Source of the DNA: Candidatus Enterococcus murrayae
GTDB taxonomy: Bacteria; Bacillota; Bacilli; Lactobacillales; Enterococcaceae
Direction: 5' to 3'
Length of the DNA stretch: 64,000 bases
Assembly: GCF_017315985.1 (NCBI RefSeq)
Contig: NZ_JAFLVR010000018.1
Location: 62,001 to 126,000 of the forward strand
In this document: piece by piece, positions 53,208 to 61,918 of the stretch
Numbering within the stretch: the first letter of the stretch is position 1
How the letters are laid out: each line of letters starts with the position of its first letter
Position numbers and translations under genes: made by a program
Notes under the pieces: model-generated
Databases searched by the model: none
The model's input: the letters and a program-made list of their open reading frames with translations, nothing else
Told to the model about the DNA's origin: nothing

Positions 53208-53239
53208 CCTTTCGCAGATTTGTTGCGAGAGGTTTTTTT
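53208..53239 (+). terminator. Terminator hairpin before the second DHQ-synthase-like gene
   Basis: CCTTTCGCA (53208-53216) pairs with TGCGAGAGG (53224-53232) with one T-G step, then seven T. A TATAAT at 53179-53184 lies just upstream. A weaker pair TTGCGA/TAAAAT (53223-53228 / 53246-53251) follows. Confidence 0.8.
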
Positions 53240-53272
53240 GTAGTATAAAATAAAGAAAACGGGGTGACTGTG

Positions 53273-54325
53273 ATGGAAGTATTGTATCGAAATAAGCAAA
53301 ATGAGACCTTGATCATTTATGGGGAAACTGTCGCTTCAATGATGCGCAAAAAGAATTTGCAAAATAAACAAATTCTTTTTTGTGGAAATCAGCGTTATTA
53401 TGATTTATTCGCAGAAAAACTGCGTCAATTTATTCCGAAAACTAGTTCTCATGATTGGTTTATTACACCTAATAATCGCTACTGCAATACGATGGAAAAT
53501 TTTCAAGAATTGATTCACTTTCTTGATCGTTTCAGTCGACAAAAAGAAACGATTTTTCTTGGAATTGGAAATGAGGGGGCTCTTGAACTGCTAGGATTTA
53601 CTCATCATGTATCGAATTTTCAAGCAGAATTGTGTTTTTTGCCCGTTTCATTACGATCATTCGCCCAGAGTTTATCATTTGTTGATCAGATTGTCTCAGA
53701 CAAAAATTTAATGACAGTAATGGAGATTGAAGAAGTACCACGAAATATTTTGTTTGATCATACTTTGGCGGATCAGCAAAAAACTGGGAAAATGGTCGAT
53801 CTTTTAACATTGATTAATTGTGGGATCGTTTGTGACTACACATTTCTGCAAAATTTGTATGTGAATTTTCCAACGCGTGATGCTTTATTGCAACATTCTT
53901 TTTCGGCTTTTAGTGAAACACTTATTAATTTTTATCAGGAAAATAGTAGACAGCTTCGTCGCTTTGGAAAAACCTTTGAGAAAGCTTTCTTTCAAACAGA
54001 GAATGGTTCACTATTGTCAAGCAGTATGAAGACGATGTTTGGCCTGCTTTTTGAACTAGCTTGGAATGTAATAGCAAGCGATCTTCATTTCAATTTCAAA
54101 AATTTTATGATATGGTTGGTGCGATTAGGGTTTCCTATTACGATACCTGAAGGAATCTCATTAGCTGATTATGGTCAGCAAGTGATTGCTTTAGCAAAGG
54201 AAAAACCTTTAGATGGGCTAATCCAAATCGGCGTGGTTGGTACAAGTAAAATACCGACTCAAAAAGAGTTACTTCGAACGTTTGAAATGTATCAAAAAAT
54301 AGTAACAGAGATCAGGGGAGAATAG
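53273..54325 (+). CDS. Second diverged 3-dehydroquinate-synthase-like protein
   Basis: The 350-residue protein is near AroB length and keeps the layout of the fold: an N-terminal nucleotide-type half ('KQILFCGNQRYYDLFAEKL'), then 'IFLGIGNEGALELLGF' (about residues 94-109) in place of GGGVxxDxxGF, then 'AELCFLPVSLRSFAQSL' in place of the IPTTLLAQVDSS stretch. The signature glycine-glycine-lysine and the zinc-binding His region are not seen. Catalysis as DHQ synthase is unlikely. ATG 53273 follows GGGGTG. It directly precedes ypiA-reoY, where Bacillus has aroE/tyrA/hisC, so it may be a relic or adapted survivor of an aro operon. The assignment is by eye and is less certain than for the copy at 28279. 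Confidence 0.5.
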   Translation: MEVLYRNKQNETLIIYGETVASMMRKKNLQNKQILFCGNQRYYDLFAEKLRQFIPKTSSHDWFITPNNRYCNTMENFQELIHFLDRFSRQKETIFLGIGNEGALELLGFTHHVSNFQAELCFLPVSLRSFAQSLSFVDQIVSDKNLMTVMEIEEVPRNILFDHTLADQQKTGKMVDLLTLINCGIVCDYTFLQNLYVNFPTRDALLQHSFSAFSETLINFYQENSRQLRRFGKTFEKAFFQTENGSLLSSSMKTMFGLLFELAWNVIASDLHFNFKNFMIWLVRLGFPITIPEGISLADYGQQVIALAKEKPLDGLIQIGVVGTSKIPTQKELLRTFEMYQKIVTEIRGE

Positions 54326-55573
54326 ATGTCAAGTTATAGTGAAAAAATGCTTTCAGCATTGAGGAACGAGAATTTAACAGAAGCAAATCGGATGTTGGAA
54401 GAGGCATTAAGGAAGGATGAACCGGAAATCTTAGCTAGTTTGGCTGAAGAGTTGCAAAGCTTAGGGTTTCTAGAAGAAGCAAAGCGTATTTTGGAAAAAC
54501 TATTGAAAGATTTTCCTGAAGAAGATATCTTTTATCTTTCATTAGCCGAAATTGCTATTGAAAATGACGATATTGATGGTGCCTTTGAGTACTTAGAAAG
54601 AATCCAGCCTGAAAGTGAAAATTATTTAGAGAGTCTATTAGTAATAGCTGATCTGTATCAAGTTTTAGGGATTCCAGAAGTCAGTGAAGCAAAACTGTTA
54701 CAAGCAAAAACCATTGCCCCGGAGGAGCCGCTGATTACTTTTGCTTTGGCGGAATTACATTTTTCTGCTAACCAGTTAGGGGAAGCAATCAACGATTACA
54801 GTCTGCTTCAGAAGCAAGGGCTAGAGGAAATCGCCAATATTTCCATCGATGAAAGAATCGGAGCGGCCTATAGCATGATGGGGGGCTTTGAAGAAGCTAT
54901 CCCATTCTTGGAACGGGCGTTAGAAAAGGAACGTACCGCTGATCGTTTATTCCAAATAGGTTTTATTTATTACCAATTACACGATCATCAGAAAGCCATC
55001 AATTATTTACAAGAATTGATTACTCTTGACCCGCAATATCAAAGTGGCTATTACTATCTTGCCGATAGTTTGAAAGAAGAGGAGCTACTTGAGGAGGCAT
55101 TGGTTGCTGCTGAGGAAGGGATCAAAGAGAATCCTTATCAAGTGGAATTGTTGCACTTAGCCTCCGAAATTGCGTATCGACTTCGTGATAGCAAAAAGGC
55201 AGAGGAACTGTTAGTACAAGCACTTGATTCCGGGGATAAAACTGATGAAACTTTGTTGACGTTAAGTAATCTCTACCTCAATGAAGAGCAGCCAGACAAA
55301 GCTATCGAAATGATTAGTCAGATGGATGAAGAAGATAATCCTTATGCTTCATGGAATTTGGCACAAGCCTATAATGAATTAGAAGATTTCAATGCTGCCC
55401 GTACTTTTTATAAGCAGGCCTACGAAGATTTGGCTCATGAACCGGATTTTTTAAAGTCTTATGGTCTATTTTTGCGCGAGGATGGTCAATTAGAGTCTGC
55501 AAGAGCTATTCTTACGAGTTATTTACAACTAGAACCTAGTGATTTAGAAGTACAGTCATTATTAGAAGAATAG
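54326..55573 (+). CDS. ypiA: TPR protein YpiA
   Basis: The 415-residue protein is built of about ten tetratricopeptide-like repeats, for example 'LAELHFSANQLGEAINDYSLLQKQG' and 'GFIYYQLHDHQKAINYLQELITLDP' in style, with no catalytic motif. In Bacillus and Listeria YpiA is encoded next to ReoY (YpiB). Published work on Listeria links this pair to ClpCP-dependent control of MurA stability; I use that only for context. The ATG is immediately after the stop of the preceding gene. Cytoplasmic scaffold is the likely role. Confidence 0.82.
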   Translation: MSSYSEKMLSALRNENLTEANRMLEEALRKDEPEILASLAEELQSLGFLEEAKRILEKLLKDFPEEDIFYLSLAEIAIENDDIDGAFEYLERIQPESENYLESLLVIADLYQVLGIPEVSEAKLLQAKTIAPEEPLITFALAELHFSANQLGEAINDYSLLQKQGLEEIANISIDERIGAAYSMMGGFEEAIPFLERALEKERTADRLFQIGFIYYQLHDHQKAINYLQELITLDPQYQSGYYYLADSLKEEELLEEALVAAEEGIKENPYQVELLHLASEIAYRLRDSKKAEELLVQALDSGDKTDETLLTLSNLYLNEEQPDKAIEMISQMDEEDNPYASWNLAQAYNELEDFNAARTFYKQAYEDLAHEPDFLKSYGLFLREDGQLESARAILTSYLQLEPSDLEVQSLLEE

Positions 55574-55586
55574 AGAGGTGAGAAAA

Positions 55587-56132
55587 ATGATCGATGTAGG
55601 TGAAAAACGTGAATTTCTCGTATGGTTGATCAATAATGTAAGCTTTCAACGCCGCGAAGTGATTTGGATTTTGAATTACTTAATTAATCATGAAGCAATT
55701 TTACGAAATGTCCATATTGTAGAGCAAGCCTTGGAAACAAAGAGAGGATTGGTTTTTCGGGATATTACTCAGCGTGAAGAGCCGATGATGTTCTCAATCG
55801 AAGGGCATCAATTTTCCAACAGTGACCAAATTTTTCATGAAATTCGTCTGCATTGGCAACAGCCCTTATATTTGGAGTGTGTTTTTCCGAACTCTTGGCA
55901 AAACGCTCAATATTTATCGGTACTCGAAGACAATCCTGCACTCTCTTGGAATGATAACGTTAGTGAAGAGATTGTGACAGAGGTTGAAAACTATTTGAAG
56001 TTTCAGGAACAAGAAGCACAAGTTGATTTATTGAAAAAACAAATTGATATGGCTTTAGAAGACGGCGACAAAGAAGCATTTCTAATTTTGTCAGATGAAT
56101 TAAACAGGCTAAAATTAACGTTACATGAATAA
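55587..56132 (+). CDS. reoY: ReoY (YpiB, UPF0302 family)
   Basis: The 181-residue acidic protein begins MIDVGEKREFLVWLINNVSFQRREV and has the UPF0302 core 'WILNYLINHEAILRNVHIVEQ' and a C-terminal helical region 'LKKQIDMALEDGDKEAFLILSDELNRL'. Reported in Listeria as ReoY, an adaptor that with ReoM controls proteolysis of MurA in response to PrkA. ATG at 55587 lies 7 bases after AGAGAGGTG; a GTG at 55578 overlaps that site. It is the downstream partner of ypiA. Confidence 0.85.
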   Translation: MIDVGEKREFLVWLINNVSFQRREVIWILNYLINHEAILRNVHIVEQALETKRGLVFRDITQREEPMMFSIEGHQFSNSDQIFHEIRLHWQQPLYLECVFPNSWQNAQYLSVLEDNPALSWNDNVSEEIVTEVENYLKFQEQEAQVDLLKKQIDMALEDGDKEAFLILSDELNRLKLTLHE

Positions 56133-56177
56133 AAAATACCGCAGACAATGGTTTATTTTTGTCTGCGGTATTTTTTT
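56131..56177. terminator. Bidirectional terminator between reoY and the YitT gene
   Basis: AATACCGCAGAC (56135-56146) pairs with GTCTGCGGTATT (56161-56172) around 14 bases, with A-run and T-run on the flanks. It overlaps the stop of the - strand gene. Confidence 0.93.
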
Positions 56178-57066
56178 AATTGCTTCGCTTTAAAGTAAAC
56201 CTACGACGTTGCGGCCTCAAATAGGTAAAACCTTCACCTTCAACGTCATGTACATTACTGATCAATATGAAGGCTTTTTCGTCCACAGAGTGGATGATTT
56301 TTTTAACTTCATTAATTTCCTGTTGAGAAACTACGATATATACAATGCGTTTTAGCTCTGAAGAGAAGCCTCCCTCTCCATGAAGATAGGTAACTCCACG
56401 TTCTAAATGTGCCATCAATAACTCTGCGATTACATTGCTCTCATTAGAGATGATCATCACACCCTTAGCTGCATATCCTCCAGATGAAAGCATATCAACT
56501 ACTTTACTAAATACAAAAGATACGATCAACGTATACATCATTCGTTTCAAATCTAAATAGGTCAGCGAGCAAATCAAAACGATAATATCAAAAACCAGTA
56601 ATGATTTTCCCATTGTAAAACCTATCTTTTGCTCTAAAATTCGAGCGATAACATCTGCTCCACCTGTCGTTCCGCCATTCCGATAAACCAAACCGCTTCC
56701 AAATCCAGCAAATAAACCAGCTAGAATAGACACGATAAACAAATCATGATCAAGGTTGATTTGTAGAGGAATTCTCTGCCAGATCCATAAAAAGACAGAT
56801 AAGCAAACGGTTCCTAAAATTGTGTAGTAGAATGATCGTTTACCCAAAATTTTTCCACCAATTAAAATCAATGGAATATTAATAATCAATGTTGTATAAG
56901 CAGGATCAATGCCAAAAAGAGCTCGAATGATCAAGGTAATACCAGTGACCCCACCTTCAGCTAAGTGATTCGCAATATTCAAATAAACAAGACCAAATGC
57001 ATAAATGGCTGTTCCTACCACAATAAAAAGAATTTCCTTGATCCGTGTAGACATAGTCGTTTCCAT
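56176..57066 (-). CDS. YitT/DUF2179 family membrane protein
   Basis: The 296-residue protein has five or six membrane segments in its N-terminal part and a C-terminal cytoplasmic DUF2179 domain ('RGVTYLHGEGGFSSELKRIVYIVV' in style). Conserved glycine-rich 'GFGSGLVYRNGGTTGGADVIARIL' lies about residues 100-125. YitT-like proteins are common in Firmicutes, but no transport substrate is established. The ATG at 57066 follows AGGAGGTG with 6 bases; the track-style longer start at 57099 has no site. It is monocistronic and convergent to reoY. Confidence 0.86.
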   Translation of the reverse strand: METTMSTRIKEILFIVVGTAIYAFGLVYLNIANHLAEGGVTGITLIIRALFGIDPAYTTLIINIPLILIGGKILGKRSFYYTILGTVCLSVFLWIWQRIPLQINLDHDLFIVSILAGLFAGFGSGLVYRNGGTTGGADVIARILEQKIGFTMGKSLLVFDIIVLICSLTYLDLKRMMYTLIVSFVFSKVVDMLSSGGYAAKGVMIISNESNVIAELLMAHLERGVTYLHGEGGFSSELKRIVYIVVSQQEINEVKKIIHSVDEKAFILISNVHDVEGEGFTYLRPQRRRFTLKRSN

Positions 57067-57236
57067 ACGACACCTCCTGAGATTTATTGGATAAAACAAA
57101 CTTAGTCAAGAAACTGATCAGACCTTCGTCACAATCAAATTTAGTCCTCAATCAACATAGCATGAATTTAAGATAGTTACAACAACATGATAGGAAACAA
57201 ATCTGTTTTTTGATAAGATAGGTTTGAGGTGGTTTG

Positions 57237-57587
57237 ATGAATGAAAAGACAATGAAAATCATGCAAAAAGAAGTTGATGATTATATACAACAATTCAAAA
57301 CAGGTTATTTTTCTCCATTGGGTCAAATGGCTCGACTAACCGAGGAAGTAGGAGAACTGGCTCGTGAAGTAAATCATCATTATGGCGAAAAGAAGAAGAA
57401 AGATTCTGAGAAACCAAAAACAGTTGAAGAAGAGCTTGGCGATGTACTATTTGTTACAATTATTATGGCAAATTCTATGGGCATTGATTTAACAGAAGCT
57501 TTTGAACGGAATATGGAAAAATTCAATCAACGTGACCGCTTTCGTTTTGAACGGAAGGATGGTCTGACTGAAGGTGATATTGAATGA
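57237..57587 (+). CDS. MazG-like nucleoside triphosphate pyrophosphohydrolase (YpjD type)
   Basis: The 116-residue all-alpha protein has the MazG metal-binding helices 'ARLTEEVGELAREVNHHYG' (EExxE) and 'VEEELGDVLFVTIIMANSMG' (ExxD). It hydrolyses abnormal NTPs or dNTPs; the exact substrate is unknown. Bacillus YpjD, beside cca, is the closest gene-order match. The ATG at 57237 follows GAGGTGG; a TTG three bases before is also in frame. It overlaps cca by 4 bases. Confidence 0.88.
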   Translation: MNEKTMKIMQKEVDDYIQQFKTGYFSPLGQMARLTEEVGELAREVNHHYGEKKKKDSEKPKTVEEELGDVLFVTIIMANSMGIDLTEAFERNMEKFNQRDRFRFERKDGLTEGDIE

Positions 57588-58801
57588 GACTCGAAGCCTT
57601 TCCTTTAGAATTTCAAGGAGCAATGCCGATTTTACGCAAATTACAAAGTGCCGGCTATGAAGCTTATTACGTTGGTGGCAGTGTTCGTGACATTCTTCTA
57701 AATAAGCCGATTCATGATGTAGATATCGCAACTAGTGCTTTTCCGGCAGAAGTGAAGGAGTTGTTCCACCGGACAATCGATGTGGGGATTGATCATGGCA
57801 CTGTAATGGTAATCACAAAAGAAGCAACATATGAAGTCACAACTTTTCGGACAGAGTCAACTTATCAAGATTACCGTCGTCCGGATCATGTGGAGTTTGT
57901 TCGGTCATTGAAGGAAGACTTGAAACGACGAGATTTTACGATTAATGCTTTAGCTGTGGGTATCGACGGGACCATAATCGATCTTTTTGACGGATTAGAT
58001 GATTTAAGAAACAAAGTTTTACGTGCAGTAGGAAATCCTTATGAACGTTTTCACGAAGATGCTTTACGAATGATGCGTGCATTACGTTTTGTCAGTCATT
58101 TGGGATTTACTTTAGAGCCCAACACATTTGAAGCCATCCAAGAATATCATTCTTTATTAGCTAAAATTTCGACTGAACGAATCAATGTTGAATTTGTAAA
58201 ACTGATGATGGGCTCCTTTCGAGAAGCAGGCTTGCGTTCTTTTGTAGAATCGGAATGTTACATCTATTGTCCCGGGTTACGTTCTTATGGCGAGGCACTC
58301 TTAAATTTTTCTGAACTTCGGGGTCCAGCGATCCCGACGGAGCGTCAAGCTTGGACATTATTGATGGCGATGCTTGATATGAATATCACGGATATTCGTC
58401 ACTTTATGAAAGAATGGAAATGTTCGAATCAATTGATTCGAGAAGTGACTCAAATGGTCCCTGCACTGCAGTTTCGATTGAAATATGAGTGGGATAATTG
58501 GACACTGTATCAATTAGGTAGAGAACTGGCGTTATCAGTAGAATACCTTCTATACTATTTCGAACGCGAACCCAATTTAGAAAAAATTCGCTTGCTTTAT
58601 CAATATTTGCCTATTTATTCACTAAAAGATTTAGCATTAAAGGGAAATGAAGTAATGGAATATTTTGATTATCCGCGCGGTCCATGGATCAGTATGATCT
58701 TGAATGTTTTAGAGCAAGAAGTAATCGAAGGAAATCTAAAAAATCAAAAGGAAGATTTACTGAATTATGCGGAAGGATATTTAAAAAAGGAGATGTCATG
58801 A
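57584..58801 (+). CDS. cca: CCA tRNA nucleotidyltransferase
   Basis: Adds or repairs the 3' CCA end of tRNAs. The class II nucleotidyltransferase head has 'YYVGGSVRDILLNKPIHDVDIAT' (with the metal Asp pair), 'GTVMVITKEATYEVTTFR' and 'RRDFTINALAV', then 'EDALRMMRALRFVSHLGF' neck. The 405-residue length matches the Firmicute form. It overlaps MazG upstream and the thioesterase downstream by 4 bases each. Confidence 0.97.
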   Translation: MRLEAFPLEFQGAMPILRKLQSAGYEAYYVGGSVRDILLNKPIHDVDIATSAFPAEVKELFHRTIDVGIDHGTVMVITKEATYEVTTFRTESTYQDYRRPDHVEFVRSLKEDLKRRDFTINALAVGIDGTIIDLFDGLDDLRNKVLRAVGNPYERFHEDALRMMRALRFVSHLGFTLEPNTFEAIQEYHSLLAKISTERINVEFVKLMMGSFREAGLRSFVESECYIYCPGLRSYGEALLNFSELRGPAIPTERQAWTLLMAMLDMNITDIRHFMKEWKCSNQLIREVTQMVPALQFRLKYEWDNWTLYQLGRELALSVEYLLYYFEREPNLEKIRLLYQYLPIYSLKDLALKGNEVMEYFDYPRGPWISMILNVLEQEVIEGNLKNQKEDLLNYAEGYLKKEMS

Positions 58802-59175
58802 AAAAACTAACTAAACAGTATCGAGTATTAGAAAATCAGACAGCCTTAGCAATGGGATCGGGAGATCTTGAAGTTTTGGCTACACCGGCATTAGTAGCAT
58901 TGATGGAAAATTGCGCAAAGGAGTTACTGTCTCCTCAACTTTCAGATTTTCAAACAAGTGTTGGGGTCAAGGTGGAATTAAAACATCTGGCTCCAACAGC
59001 TGTAGGTGCGAATGTTGAAGTTGAAGCAGAAATGCATGAATCTAATACTAATAAAATTTCTTTTTCTATAAAAGCCTTTGATGGGGAACAATTAGTCGGG
59101 GAAGCAAAGCATCAAAGAGTGATTGTTGAAACTTCAACTTTCCTAAAAAAAATGAAGTCTAAGCACAACATGTGA
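58798..59175 (+). CDS. Hotdog-fold thioesterase family protein
   Basis: The 125-residue protein has a fluoroacetyl-CoA-thioesterase-like hotdog sequence: 'ATPALVALMENCAKELLSP', 'SVGVKVELKHLAPTAVGANV' and 'VGEAKHQRVIVE'. It probably hydrolyses an acyl-CoA; the physiological substrate is unknown. The ATG overlaps the cca stop (ATGA), so it is translated with it. The longer frame starting at 58684 reads inside cca and is rejected. Confidence 0.82.
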   Translation: MKKLTKQYRVLENQTALAMGSGDLEVLATPALVALMENCAKELLSPQLSDFQTSVGVKVELKHLAPTAVGANVEVEAEMHESNTNKISFSIKAFDGEQLVGEAKHQRVIVETSTFLKKMKSKHNM

Positions 59176-59233
59176 CCGTTTACTCAAGGTGTGCTAAACT
59201 TGGTTTTAGATTAGTAGTGAGGAGAATGTAGAA

Positions 59234-59686
59234 ATGGCAAGAGAAATGACAGCGTTAAAATTCTATTTCCGTAATGGTGAAACATGGACGATTGATCGTC
59301 GTTACATTGGTGATTTATGGATCAAACAAATTACGACTAGTTTTGGAAGAATTCATGGTAGCGAGTTCGTAGAAATTCATCCTTGTGCCGGATTTAAGAT
59401 TGAAATTTATCAAGAAGGCGACCATGTTCAGACAACAGACATTAATTTGGGTGGTTTAGAATTAGGAATGTTTGAACGTGCTCGTAAGTTCGAAGATATT
59501 GAACGAATGGAAATCATTTATCGTGCAGGTCACCCTGATTCAGTTTATTTTCCTTATAAGGACAAAGACAATGAAGGTCTCGATAACGTTTACCAATCAA
59601 CAAAAGTTTCTGAAAAAACAAAAAGTCTATATATTGTTATTGATCCAACAAAAACTGTTGATGAAGTTTATGGTGAGCAATTCTAA
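59234..59686 (+). CDS. Conserved hypothetical protein of unknown function
   Basis: I do not recognise this family. The 150-residue soluble protein is acidic-neutral and probably beta-rich: 'LKFYFRNGETWTIDRRYIGDLWI', 'VEIHPCAGFKIEIYQEG' and a late 'GHPDSVYFPYKD'. No signal, membrane segment or nucleotide motif is seen. It has AGGAGAATG before the ATG and a clear terminator after the stop, and may be monocistronic. Good codon use suggests a real, expressed gene. Confidence 0.7.
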   Translation: MAREMTALKFYFRNGETWTIDRRYIGDLWIKQITTSFGRIHGSEFVEIHPCAGFKIEIYQEGDHVQTTDINLGGLELGMFERARKFEDIERMEIIYRAGHPDSVYFPYKDKDNEGLDNVYQSTKVSEKTKSLYIVIDPTKTVDEVYGEQF

Positions 59687-59695
59687 AAAAGAAGC

Positions 59696-59728
59696 GACAA
59701 GTTTCCGATAAGGAAGCTTGTCTTTTTT
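59696..59728 (+). terminator. Intrinsic terminator after the hypothetical gene
   Basis: GACAAGTTTCC (59696-59706) pairs with GGAAGCTTGTC (59712-59722) around GATAA, one mismatch, then six T. Confidence 0.92.
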
Positions 59729-59914
59729 ATCCATTAAATGAGGTAGCAAGTAAATTATTTAACTGTCTGCAGAAAAAAATCGAATGAGTGATTAAAAATT
59801 ATCTCGTTGTTGTAGCAAAGTGAATGATTGATCTAATAACTATGAATTACAAATATACGGCACATTAGACAACTATAAAACAAAAAAACTATTTGCATAT
59901 TATAGCGGCGAAGT

Positions 59915-59943
59915 TTCACTTCTCTTGCGTTTTTTGTTACAAT
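59915..59943 (+). promoter_or_regulatory. Probable promoter of the ABC-F gene
   Basis: TTCACT (59915-59920), 17 bases, TACAAT (59938-59943), about 30 bases before the ATG; the region from 59729 to here has no gene. Confidence 0.5.
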
Positions 59944-59972
59944 AACGAAGAGAAATTTGAGGATGGTTCGAG

Positions 59973-61847
59973 ATGAAAGAATTGAAAGTTGTAGAATTAT
60001 ACAAAACATTTGGTGATAAAACTTTATTTGACCGTATTTCCTTTTTAATTCATGAAAAGGATCGAATCGGATTGATCGGAGTTAATGGTACAGGTAAATC
60101 AAGTTTATTAACCATTTTAGCTGGTAAGGATAGTGGCGATGGGGATATTTCGGCGATTGATAAGGCCAGTGATTATCGAATCGGTTACTTAGCACAAGGT
60201 CAAAATTTTTCCAATGATTTATTAGTTTTAGACGCTGTTTTTCAAGGTAATAATCCATTGATGCAAACGGTACGTGAATACGAGAAGGCTTTGTTGGAAT
60301 TGTCGAACGCTAATAATAGTGAAACACAACGAAAGTTTACGTTGGCTGAAGAAGCGATGAACAAGCAAGACGCTTGGACAGCAGATAGTGAAGCGAAAGC
60401 AATACTGAATAAATTAGGCATAGATACCTTGGATAAAAAAATTGGAGAGCTTTCAGGAGGGCAAATAAAACGGGTGGCATTAGCGCAAGTTTTAATTGAT
60501 GCACCAGACTTATTGTTATTAGATGAGCCTACAAATCATTTGGATTATGACGCGATCCAATGGTTAGAAAACTATTTGAAAAATTATACTGGCGCACTTT
60601 TGATGGTTACCCACGATCGTTATTTTTTAGACCGCGTAACAAATCGAATTTTTGAGTTGTCTTTTGGTAACCTCTATGAATATCAAGGAAATTATGAAGC
60701 TTATTTAGTAGAGAAGGCAGAACGTGATCGGATCGCAATTGAGCAAGAGGGTAAAAGAAAACAATTATATAAGCAAGAGTTGGCTTGGATGCGTGCAGGT
60801 GCAAAAGCGCGGACAACTAAACAGCAGGCGCGGATTAATCGATTTGAGGATTTAAAAGACAACTTACATCAAGTGAATAATGATGATCAGCTTGAGATGA
60901 ATATCGCCACGACACGTTTAGGAAAAAAAGTTCTGGAATTAAAACAAGCTTCTTATTCTATTAACGGAAAAACGATTCTAGATCATTTTGATCTTTTGAT
61001 CCAAACAAAAGAGCGCTTGGGAATAACCGGAAAAAATGGAGCTGGGAAATCTACTTTGTTAAATATTTTGGCTGAACGAGTCCCATTAAATGACGGTTTG
61101 ATTGAGATTGGAGAGACTGTTCGCCTAGCATACTATACTCAGCAAAACGAAACATTGGATCCTAACAAGCGAATGATTGCCTATTTACAAGAAGCTGCCG
61201 AAGAAGTGACGCAGCGAGATGGTTCACATATTAGTGTAGCAGAAATATTAGAACGTTTTCTGTTCCCACGGTTTATGCATGGAACGTTGATTGGTAAATT
61301 ATCTGGCGGAGAAAAAAGGCGTCTTTATTTGTTGAAGCTGTTGATTCAACAGCCGAATGTTTTATTGTTAGATGAACCGACCAACGATTTAGATATCGCT
61401 ACTTTAACAGTTTTGGAAGATTATCTGCGCGACTTTTCTGGAGCAGTAATTACAGTTTCACATGATCGCTATTTTTTAGACAAAGTTGCTGAAAAATTGT
61501 TAATCTTTGAAGGTAACGGTTTAATTATTTCTTATTTTGGTTCTGTTGTTGATTACTTGAACCAACAAACGTTAGTCAAGGATGACAAAATTATTAAGAC
61601 AAAACCTCAACCAAAAGAACGGAAGAAAAAGCTTTCCTATAATGAGCAAAAAGAATGGGAGACAATAGAAGATGACATTGCTTTTTTAGAAGACAAAATA
61701 GTTGAATTAACAGAAGCGATGAATCATCAAGGGGATGACTTTACTAAATTGCAAGCTCTTCAAAAAGAAATAGATCAGAGTGAACAGCTATTAGAAGAAA
61801 AGATGATGCGTTGGGAGTATCTAAGTGAAATTGTTGAAGACAGCTAA
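59973..61847 (+). CDS. yfmR: ABC-F family ATPase, YfmR/Uup type
   Basis: A soluble twin-ABC protein (624 residues) without membrane domains. First cassette: 'GVNGTGKSSLL', 'LSGGQIKRVALAQ', 'LLLLDEPTNHLD'. Second: 'GKNGAGKSTLL', 'LSGGEKRRLYLLK', 'LLLDEPTNDLD'. The linker between them has the Arg/Gln-rich 'ARTTKQQARINRFE'. The C-terminal coiled coil (about 560-624) is typical of YfmR/Uup. Such proteins work on the ribosome (for example rescuing stalled or Pro-rich translation). Antibiotic resistance is not implied. Confidence 0.9.
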   Translation: MKELKVVELYKTFGDKTLFDRISFLIHEKDRIGLIGVNGTGKSSLLTILAGKDSGDGDISAIDKASDYRIGYLAQGQNFSNDLLVLDAVFQGNNPLMQTVREYEKALLELSNANNSETQRKFTLAEEAMNKQDAWTADSEAKAILNKLGIDTLDKKIGELSGGQIKRVALAQVLIDAPDLLLLDEPTNHLDYDAIQWLENYLKNYTGALLMVTHDRYFLDRVTNRIFELSFGNLYEYQGNYEAYLVEKAERDRIAIEQEGKRKQLYKQELAWMRAGAKARTTKQQARINRFEDLKDNLHQVNNDDQLEMNIATTRLGKKVLELKQASYSINGKTILDHFDLLIQTKERLGITGKNGAGKSTLLNILAERVPLNDGLIEIGETVRLAYYTQQNETLDPNKRMIAYLQEAAEEVTQRDGSHISVAEILERFLFPRFMHGTLIGKLSGGEKRRLYLLKLLIQQPNVLLLDEPTNDLDIATLTVLEDYLRDFSGAVITVSHDRYFLDKVAEKLLIFEGNGLIISYFGSVVDYLNQQTLVKDDKIIKTKPQPKERKKKLSYNEQKEWETIEDDIAFLEDKIVELTEAMNHQGDDFTKLQALQKEIDQSEQLLEEKMMRWEYLSEIVEDS

Positions 61848-61918
61848 TTGGATTTATAAGGTAACCATTGGTTAAAATTTAAAAACTGAGTTCATGACTA
61901 TGTAAATGGAGGAGTATT

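Noticed and set aside
58684-58797. N-terminal extension of the thioesterase
   Set aside because: It overlaps cca in another frame; the ATG at 58798 has the classic overlap with the cca stop.
59973-61847. ABC-F gene as an antibiotic-resistance determinant
   Set aside because: Its C-terminal coiled coil and linker fit the housekeeping YfmR/Uup type, not the known resistance groups.
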